Source of the DNA: Vibrio chagasii
GTDB lineage: Bacteria; Pseudomonadota; Gammaproteobacteria; Enterobacterales; Vibrionaceae
Length of the DNA: 64,000 nucleotides
NCBI RefSeq assembly: GCF_024347355.1
Contig: NZ_AP025465.1
Span: forward strand, 2,294,001 to 2,358,000
Direction: 5' to 3'
Shown: piece by piece, positions 58,195 to 64,000 of the stretch
How the letters are laid out: every line of letters starts with the position of its first letter
Numbering within the stretch: the stretch's first letter is position 1
Notes under the pieces: model-generated
The model's input: only the letters and a program-made list of their open reading frames with translations
Databases searched by the model: none
Told to the model about the DNA's origin: nothing
Position numbers and translations under genes: made by a program

Positions 58195-59529
58195 CTAAAG
58201 AATTGTTTCTTTCATAATGCGGAAAGTTTGACCTTTATCGTCAATAGTGCAATCGGTATCGATCGTAATGCCGTAGTTAGAATCTCTTTGGTATAAAGTT
58301 GATTCATTCTCATTAATTGACCAATTGCTGCCATACATGTTCAGATAAGCGCGCGAAACCGTCACCGCATTGCCAAATACCAGCTTTTGATCACGACAAG
58401 TATTCCAATCAGCAGTGTAGTTTTCCTGCCACGTCTCATAGCTCTTCAGATCATAAACTCGGTACAGGTCTTCACCCCAAATTTCAGCAGCATTCTTTAC
58501 ATGCCAAAATTCTTCAGATGGAGCATCTCTGTAATACCCAGCTTCTCCCACAGCTTTTGTATTAATAGTCTGGATAACCGAGTGACCGATATCATTACCT
58601 TCATCAACCGAGGTGTAATTCAACATACTGTGTGTCTGGCTCGATTCTTTGGTTTGGCTAAAACCAAAGCCCACTCCGAGACCAGCAGACGGACCATCTG
58701 ATTTACTCGCTTCAAAAGAGCCTGTAATATCAAAGCTATAAGACGTACTCTCAGCTAACGAAATCTCTTTGTTCACATTACTCGAACTTGGAAAGCTCTG
58801 CTGATTCACAAACAGATTTCCATGTCGGCTTTGAGGGAGACAGTAATCGTTGTTTTTATCGTTTTCACACTCTTCAGACAAGTACTTCCAAGTCAGCCTT
58901 GATTGCTCTTTCGCATTATTAGGTGCCTCTTCAACGGCTTTCTGGTGAGCCCAATTGTAGGCATTGTCACCTGACATGAAATTAAATTGAGAATTACCAT
59001 GGAAGATCTGACCTAAGTATCCTTCTCTGTAATAAAAATGTGGAGCAACTTTCTCATCTTCCCACTCGAAAAAATAGCTTCCATCGGCAAGGGTTTGGCG
59101 CGTGACATTCATACTGCCGTCAACCGCCATAATATAGTTAGTCTTATTTGACTGAGAAAACATCAACAAATCGATAGTACGTGCGACATCAACCTGTTCA
59201 TGAATTTGATACCTCTCCTTACCATAGCTATAAGCACCATTCTGAGAAGTGATCATAAATTGCTCTTCAATTTGACCATCTTCTATTCTTGCATGCTGAC
59301 AGAGGTTCGCAATTTTTCCAGGTAAACCCTGCTGCTCTAGGTGATTGTTAATGTATTCCACTTTGGCATTAAAGATATCACAGGCTGTTGCCGGGTCATC
59401 GTACGCAACATACTCATCAGCCCCTTTGAAGTAGGCATCATCAATCCCAGGGATAGGAGATGCATTAGCATAGCCAGATAACATAGATACTGTTATCAAG
59501 CTTAAACTGAAGCGTTTTAATTTCATCAC
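58195..59529 (-). CDS. Secreted protein of unknown family, possible pore-forming toxin
   Basis: A 444-residue protein with a signal peptide (KLKRFSLSLITVSMLSGYANA, cut near residue 23). The N-terminal 200 residues have scattered cysteines and many aromatic residues. The middle, about 255-310, alternates small polar and hydrophobic residues (STSYSFDITGSFEASKSDG, then AGLGVGFGFSQTKESSQTH), a pattern seen in beta-hairpin stems of leukocidin- and aerolysin-like toxins. A C-terminal part is rich in Trp, Tyr and Asn. Five or six cysteines could form disulfides. No clear homology is recognised, so the toxin idea rests on the stem-like pattern and on neighbours. Confidence 0.82.
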   Translation of the reverse strand: MMKLKRFSLSLITVSMLSGYANASPIPGIDDAYFKGADEYVAYDDPATACDIFNAKVEYINNHLEQQGLPGKIANLCQHARIEDGQIEEQFMITSQNGAYSYGKERYQIHEQVDVARTIDLLMFSQSNKTNYIMAVDGSMNVTRQTLADGSYFFEWEDEKVAPHFYYREGYLGQIFHGNSQFNFMSGDNAYNWAHQKAVEEAPNNAKEQSRLTWKYLSEECENDKNNDYCLPQSRHGNLFVNQQSFPSSSNVNKEISLAESTSYSFDITGSFEASKSDGPSAGLGVGFGFSQTKESSQTHSMLNYTSVDEGNDIGHSVIQTINTKAVGEAGYYRDAPSEEFWHVKNAAEIWGEDLYRVYDLKSYETWQENYTADWNTCRDQKLVFGNAVTVSRAYLNMYGSNWSINENESTLYQRDSNYGITIDTDCTIDDKGQTFRIMKETIL

Positions 59530-59672
59530 TCGTTCCTTTTAATTGCGTTAACATCAATATCGATGCCTTTTAAAATTAACGAGCGAAAAGAATATAATCG
59601 CAATTAAGTTGTAATAAAAAAATCTATTGTGCTTTTGAAATAACCTGAATAATAGTGAAATCACCATTTCAG

Positions 59673-59885
59673 TCATATATCACAGGAAAAATTAAGATTG
59701 ATAATTTTAGACTCTTCTTCCTTAAACCTTCGATAACAATGTGAAGTAAGTCGCCCCTGCTCTGTACGAAAAGAAAGGCCTGAATGACCTATATTAATTC
59801 TCTTCCGCCATACTAATAGGTCTTCTAACGAATCGACCTTCTCTATTTGAATTTGTATTTTTTCAAAGTATCCGTCAAAGTTCAT
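59673..59885 (-). CDS. Small hypothetical protein (70 residues)
   Basis: A 70-residue reading frame containing DSLEDLLVWRKRINIGHSG and a Arg/Lys/Glu-rich segment CYRRFKEEESK. The composition looks protein-like and the frame fills a gap between the sphingomyelinase and the 444-residue secreted protein gene. The ribosome binding site is weak and no family is recognised, so it may be non-coding. Confidence 0.4.
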   Translation of the reverse strand: MNFDGYFEKIQIQIEKVDSLEDLLVWRKRINIGHSGLSFRTEQGRLTSHCYRRFKEEESKIINLNFSCDI

Positions 59886-59993
59886 AATTCAATATCTTAC
59901 TAAAGCCAAAAACCAAATTTCAACACATCATGAATTTAAAAATTCAGTGAGCCATTTAATAACCGAAAATTGAGTGGATTGTTTTTATAATGT

Positions 59994-60024
59994 AAAAAAG
60001 CCACGTTAAAGTGGCCTTTTTTTC
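59994..60024. terminator. Bidirectional intrinsic terminator after the sphingomyelinase gene
   Basis: GCCAC-GTTAAA-GTGGC between A and T runs (AAAAAAG left, CTTTTTTT right). It lies 160 bases after the stop of the minus-strand gene that ends at 60183, so the downstream 70-residue frame and the 444-residue gene need their own promoter. Confidence 0.85.
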
Positions 60025-60182
60025 TTATACTAGTGAACTCTGGACAGCGGTGATCGCTAACCATGCTCACCTCTTACTATAACTAAACACACTCTAATGA
60101 TTTACTATTTATAATAAACTAAATTCTTCAAATAGTACTGAAAATCAAGTAATTTCAATAAAAATCAACATTCAGAATATGT

Positions 60183-61670
60183 TCATTCATAAGTAAGATT
60201 CGATTCCCAGTCGGAAAATTCAAAGTTGTCCATCTCAATAATGAACAGCCCATTGTCGCCAACGGGTAGCTCGTTAGTCCCTTTGATATACATTTTACTA
60301 GGCTCAAGATATTTGTCTGCGGATGTCCAGAGATGATGAGCATGATCATAAATATACACAACATCACCATTCTGGATGCAGCTATCGGATTCTGTTAGGC
60401 GACTAATCTTCATGAAGTCAGAAGAATCGTGATCTGCCGTGTAATACGAACTGCCACTATAGGTCCAATAGTAATCTTTATAATCATCTGTTCTAGAAAT
60501 CTGTACATAGTCATGGTCATGGATACAAGTACTAATATATGGATGCCAGTTGTCCAACTTAAACTTCGCGTTGGATTGCTCTCCATCATGACCATAGGTA
60601 AGCCAGCCATTAGACACATTTGGATCTGCGTAAACATATTCGCCAGTCGATCGATGCTTTAGCCTGATTGCGTCATATGGCTTATTGGTTGGGCGCACAC
60701 TATGAGTTGGCGTGTTTTTATCCGCATACTCAAATGCAGCGACAGGGAAATGGTCTGAATACTCGTAAAAGTAATATGACTCCTGTGTGCCATCCAGAAA
60801 AACTCTATCCGATACGATATCTAACACTTGGTTGTGCCAGTTCTTGGGTTGCTTATGACTACGTTCAACAAGAACATAGTCTAGTAATTGCCCTTTTAAG
60901 TCTGGGTAGTTTGCGTGAGCTAAACCATTGACAGCAGGGTCCCATGAGTATGGCGCACCAGCATAGTTGGTCGGCGCTGATACATTTAAGGTCTCGAGCA
61001 TTGAGGAAAACTCTTGTGAGTCCTTTGCTACATTTAGGTCACCAGCGATAAAAAACATTTCGTCAGCTGAGCGGTTCGCTCTGAAAACATAACTCTCTAT
61101 CTGTGCGAACTGGTCTTGTCTAACCACTGATGGAGAAATGTTGCAGGTGTCATCGTCAGCTTGAACGTGAGTGCCAATAACATTATACCTCTCCCCACCT
61201 TTATTAATGACGGTGTGTATAAAACCTTTTTGAGAAGCCCAATCCGCACCGCAACCCTCTCTGAAAATCACTTGTGACTTATACTCAATTGGATATTTAC
61301 TGAATACAATCACACCGCCATCATCAAGAGATGTCGAACGCCAACCTTCAGTATGATCCCAGCCACTCTTTGTGCGCCCCAAAACGGGCGTTAGATATCC
61401 AAACTTCTGAGCGAGTGCATCGATAAGTATTTGACTCGCTTGGTTATCGAACACTTCGTTAAATACAACCACGTCAATATCATCAAAAATCGACGAGTTC
61501 GCCAATAACTCTGCTCGCTTGTTTGGATTAGTCCCACCAACGAAAATGCCCAGATGATGATCCAGCATATAGACATTATAATTCATTATCTTGGGAGGTG
61601 AGCTGTTCTCATCAGCTCGTAAAGTAAATGTGAACAGTATTAGAAAAACTGATATTAGATATCGTGTCAT
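60183..61670 (-). CDS. Secreted sphingomyelin phosphodiesterase (neutral sphingomyelinase) with C-terminal extension
   Basis: A 495-residue secreted enzyme of the DNase I-like endonuclease/exonuclease/phosphatase fold. A signal peptide (TRYLISVFLILFTFTLRA) ends near residue 19. Catalytic motifs in order: NYNVYML near 30, FNEVFD with E72 (Mg2+), DDGGVIVFSKYP near 117, GTHVQADDD with H168, AGDLN with D211 and N213, and YSDHFPVAA with D306 and H307. These define bacterial neutral sphingomyelinases that cleave sphingomyelin to ceramide and lyse red cells. About 175 residues follow the catalytic domain and look beta-rich, with SxxYYxAD and RLKHRSTGEYVYA elements reminiscent of a beta-trefoil. I start at MTRYLISV (RBS AGGAGA), not 29 codons upstream. 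Confidence 0.9.
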   Translation of the reverse strand: MTRYLISVFLILFTFTLRADENSSPPKIMNYNVYMLDHHLGIFVGGTNPNKRAELLANSSIFDDIDVVVFNEVFDNQASQILIDALAQKFGYLTPVLGRTKSGWDHTEGWRSTSLDDGGVIVFSKYPIEYKSQVIFREGCGADWASQKGFIHTVINKGGERYNVIGTHVQADDDTCNISPSVVRQDQFAQIESYVFRANRSADEMFFIAGDLNVAKDSQEFSSMLETLNVSAPTNYAGAPYSWDPAVNGLAHANYPDLKGQLLDYVLVERSHKQPKNWHNQVLDIVSDRVFLDGTQESYYFYEYSDHFPVAAFEYADKNTPTHSVRPTNKPYDAIRLKHRSTGEYVYADPNVSNGWLTYGHDGEQSNAKFKLDNWHPYISTCIHDHDYVQISRTDDYKDYYWTYSGSSYYTADHDSSDFMKISRLTESDSCIQNGDVVYIYDHAHHLWTSADKYLEPSKMYIKGTNELPVGDNGLFIIEMDNFEFSDWESNLTYE

Positions 61671-61772
61671 GGTTAGTACATCTCCTATTAAACTGAGATG
61701 CATCCTCCCATAATGATATAATTGATAGTAATTAAATAGACCTAAAAAAAATATCAAACCATGGTTAAAACC

Positions 61773-62294
61773 TTAATAGTCATCATAAAAGTCTGCAATT
61801 GGCAGTGGTTCCATTTTCACAGCGACCATTTTCTTTACAGGGCTATTTGAAATGATAAGCATATATTGGTTCGGTAGCTCTTCAAGTATTTGAACTGACT
61901 TAAAGAAGGATAACTTATTTCGTGCTTTTACATATCTATCATAAACAAGCATGTCATCATCATGCTCAAAATCAATATCGCCATGATCAACGCGTTCTTC
62001 ACGTAAGCTTACATTAAATAGGCCATCACTCTTGCGAATGAATTTTCCTTTTGTGTAAATACCTAAGGTGTTATTGAGTCCAGCTTCTTTTATAACCGTA
62101 ACCGCCTCGAAATTATCCTCACTGATCACGACGTCCATGTGCTCTGTGGCCATATAGTCACCATCTACTGTCATATAAAGGGTGGTAGAGTTGACCAAAA
62201 CATTATTTTTCGAACGTAGGCTGTGTGTAATAGAAGCGAACATTAAACAAAGACAAAAAAGAAGAAAGTAAATGCTTTTATTTTTAGTAAACAT
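61773..62294 (-). CDS. Membrane-anchored partner protein, ToxS/VtrC-like by position
   Basis: A 173-residue protein with one N-terminal membrane segment (SIYFLLFCLCLMFASITHS, about residues 7-25) and a periplasmic beta-rich domain. I start at MFTKNKSIYF, which overlaps the end of the regulator gene by 11 bases. Length (173) and topology are those of ToxS (173) and VtrC (161), which bind the periplasmic part of ToxR or VtrA and, for VtrA/VtrC, form a bile-salt receptor. No sequence similarity to ToxS is obvious, so the role is inferred from gene order and topology. Confidence 0.8.
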   Translation of the reverse strand: MFTKNKSIYFLLFCLCLMFASITHSLRSKNNVLVNSTTLYMTVDGDYMATEHMDVVISEDNFEAVTVIKEAGLNNTLGIYTKGKFIRKSDGLFNVSLREERVDHGDIDFEHDDDMLVYDRYVKARNKLSFFKSVQILEELPNQYMLIISNSPVKKMVAVKMEPLPIADFYDDY

Positions 62295-63096
62295 AACGAC
62301 TAAGCTCCGCCTTAACCATACCAACGAGATCGTCCGTAGACTGAGGAGATTCAAACAAAACCACTAAATTGACAGGTGGTGCCAATGGCTTGAGGATTAC
62401 AATAGATAAGCTTTCTTGAGAGTGAGCAAGGATCAATCGGCTTAACCTACCTTGTTTGACTTCTTCAGAAACCAGAGGAGTAACGCCTTTTGCGACTACT
62501 TTGGCCTCTTCTTCATTATCGCAATAGACCGTTAACGCTTCGCTAGAAAACATTTTGGTTAGTGGAAGCCAACTCGTTAAATTAGGCTCTTTTGTAGCAA
62601 ACACCAATGGAAACAATGCCGCAATCACAATGAATACGAGGCCCAATGCAATATAGAGTTGATTACGCCCAAATGTATGTTGTGTGTTTTTATCGGTACT
62701 TTCTTCAAAGCTCTCAGCCTTACCACTCGGTTCCCCGGTTAATAAGTGGCCTTGGCTATCTAATTTACTATCACTGTCTTCTAGACACGATACCGCCTCA
62801 CTTTCTAGTTTATAACCAACCTTAGCGACCGTTTTCAGGTACTTTTGTTGCTTCCCATCATCCTCGATCAAAGTACGTATCGCGCTAATCGATTGTGTAA
62901 GTGACCCTTCAGACACATGTTTTCCTGGCCAAGCTCTGTTCAACAAATCTTCTTTTGTATTAATTTTCCCAGCGTTTTCACACAACATTAGAATCACAAG
63001 ATGATCGTGATAGCCAATGCGCTTTTCTTCATTTTTGAGTAAATCAGTCACTAACGGGTGATCTAGGTGAATTAACCAATTATTTAATTTGTACAT
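62284..63096 (-). CDS. ToxR/CadC-like membrane-bound transcriptional regulator
   Basis: A 270-residue bitopic regulator. Residues about 1-100 are an OmpR-type winged helix with NRAWPGKHVSEGSLTQSISAIRTLIEDDG (recognition helix region) and TVAKVGYKL as the C-terminal wing. A polar linker (100-145) leads to one membrane segment (LYIALGLVFIVIAALFPLVFA, about 147-167), and a periplasmic domain of about 100 residues with a single Cys. This is the layout of ToxR, TcpP, CadC and VtrA. It overlaps the partner gene by 11 bases. Likely targets are its own operon and the adjacent secreted-protein genes, which is inference. Confidence 0.88.
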   Translation of the reverse strand: MYKLNNWLIHLDHPLVTDLLKNEEKRIGYHDHLVILMLCENAGKINTKEDLLNRAWPGKHVSEGSLTQSISAIRTLIEDDGKQQKYLKTVAKVGYKLESEAVSCLEDSDSKLDSQGHLLTGEPSGKAESFEESTDKNTQHTFGRNQLYIALGLVFIVIAALFPLVFATKEPNLTSWLPLTKMFSSEALTVYCDNEEEAKVVAKGVTPLVSEEVKQGRLSRLILAHSQESLSIVILKPLAPPVNLVVLFESPQSTDDLVGMVKAELSRYVY

Positions 63097-63924
63097 AAAT
63101 TAGCCTTGAAAACTGAATGACCATAATATTTATATAAACATAAATTTCATGGATAAATATTGGATTCATTTAAATAATTTTTCATATGTCACTTGATTCA
63201 TTCAACCATTTATCACTAACCGAACGTTAACAGGATTAACTAAATGGTTATTTAAAAAGGCAAAATAAGTAACTTTTTTGTAAAAGCAACTATATATAAA
63301 AAATGCTTCGCCATGAAACAAAAAAAACTAAAATACATACAATCTAAACTTGATAACTATTTCATAAAAAAAAGAGAGTGGAACCTACCCAATTATTAGT
63401 AAATGTTACAAATTAATTAATAAATCGATTTATAATGACAATAAATGTCTCTTGGCTTTTGCTCTTACTGGGAAAAACCTTTGCCTAGACGTTCGCTCAG
63501 AATCGTATTTACAACAAACTAATCTTCGCAGATTAAGTTTTTGCTTATGCGAGACTCATTTTGGGCAAATGATTTGACTCTTCCCCCCAATCCTCAGTGA
63601 TGAAATTATTTTCTAAAACTGATACGTACATTTGCTCAACAAGAGTACGCCTTTTTGGCCAGCTACCAGAAAATTTGACACTAACCCCGTTAAAATTGTC
63701 AATTTCCCTGCTCACCAAAATGACATACAGAACCCCAACCCCATCCTTGGCATGCGTGTCATTTCTACGCTTCAGAACAACTAATTTGTTGTGATGAGAT
63801 CTGCTATCCTCCTATTGAGCGTATAAATTTCCATCAGACATACAAAACCACACCGTTCACTGGTTGTTATTAGGTGAGCAAAACAGGATAATATCGGGAT
63901 CGGAATCTCAAGAATTAATCCATT
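63097..63924. other. Long intergenic region between the regulator gene and rsxA
   Basis: About 830 bases, AT-rich from 63097 to 63440, then less so. A short frame at 63597-63794 looks spurious. It should hold the regulator promoter on one side and the rsxA promoter on the other. I see no tRNA end or integrase remnant that would mark an island border here. Confidence 0.5.
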
Positions 63925-64000
63925 ATGACCGAATACCTTTTGTTGTTGGTTGGCACTGTGCTGGTCAATAACTTTGTGCTAGTGAAGTTTTTAGGGCTAT
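63925..64000 (+). CDS. rsxA: Electron transport complex subunit RsxA (partial, N-terminus)
   Basis: The first 25 codons read MTEYLLLLVGTVLVNNFVLVKF and match the start of RsxA/RnfA, an inner-membrane subunit of the Rsx/Rnf complex that couples electron transfer to ion movement and resets SoxR in E. coli. The gene continues past the right edge. rsxA is commonly near uvrB in vibrios, so the genes between may be an insertion. Confidence 0.92.
   Translation, partial: MTEYLLLLVGTVLVNNFVLVKFLGL

Noticed and set aside
63597..63794. 65-residue frame upstream of rsxA
   Set aside because: Unusual composition, no ribosome binding site and no recognisable features.

Overview
The window is a piece of a Vibrio chromosome 1, most like the Splendidus clade by gene content; the species is an inference. 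The strongest markers are luxO-luxU with a sigma-54 qrr1 gene next to uvrB, a 279-residue FadR with the Vibrio insertion, nhaB-dsbB beside fadR, and the yceD-rpmF-plsX-fabHDG-acpP-fabF lipid cluster. Most of the sequence is core genome, with three insertions of interest.

Layout. 1-11740 (minus strand): the end of ptsG and the co-directional chain yceD, rpmF, plsX, fabH, fabD, fabG, acpP, fabF, pabC, mltG, tmk, holB, tatD, which links fatty acid and phospholipid synthesis to folate, cell wall and replication functions. 11890-15184: maf and rluC, separated by an IS1111-type IS110-family element. The element sits inside the loop of a REP-like palindrome and has a 250-base non-coding end that looks like a bridge/seek RNA. 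15440-22000: rne with a long structured leader, a SulP transporter, a low-molecular-weight phosphatase and a corrinoid adenosyltransferase. 22154-29295: asmA, udk, mrp/apbC, metG and a DUF1456 gene. 29300-33687: fadR, nhaB and dsbB, bracketed by two inverted copies of a TA-flanked MITE-like repeat. 33779-42192: a SEC-C protein, dusC, an orphan periplasmic binding protein, yfbV, ackA-pta and a glutathionyl-hydroquinone reductase. 42398-48000: the oppABCDF oligopeptide importer. 48631-51404: moaABCDE with a probable Moco riboswitch. 51740-56783: a YvcK/CofD-like gene, luxU, luxO, qrr1 and uvrB with an SOS box.

57293-63924 lies between uvrB and rsxA and looks like an accessory island next to a tRNA-Asn gene. 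The tRNA is followed by two 69-nt degenerate repeats that keep its 3' end and carry covarying hairpins. The island encodes a membrane-anchored ToxR/CadC-like regulator, an overlapping ToxS/VtrC-like membrane partner, a secreted neutral sphingomyelinase with an extra C-terminal domain, a 70-residue ORF, a secreted 444-residue protein with a possible beta-barrel stem, and a secreted 146-residue protein. All are on the minus strand. My working reading is a self-regulated secreted-effector locus in which the regulator pair controls the sphingomyelinase and the two unknown secreted proteins. The co-regulation is inference from order and orientation. The sphingomyelinase assignment rests on visible catalytic motifs.
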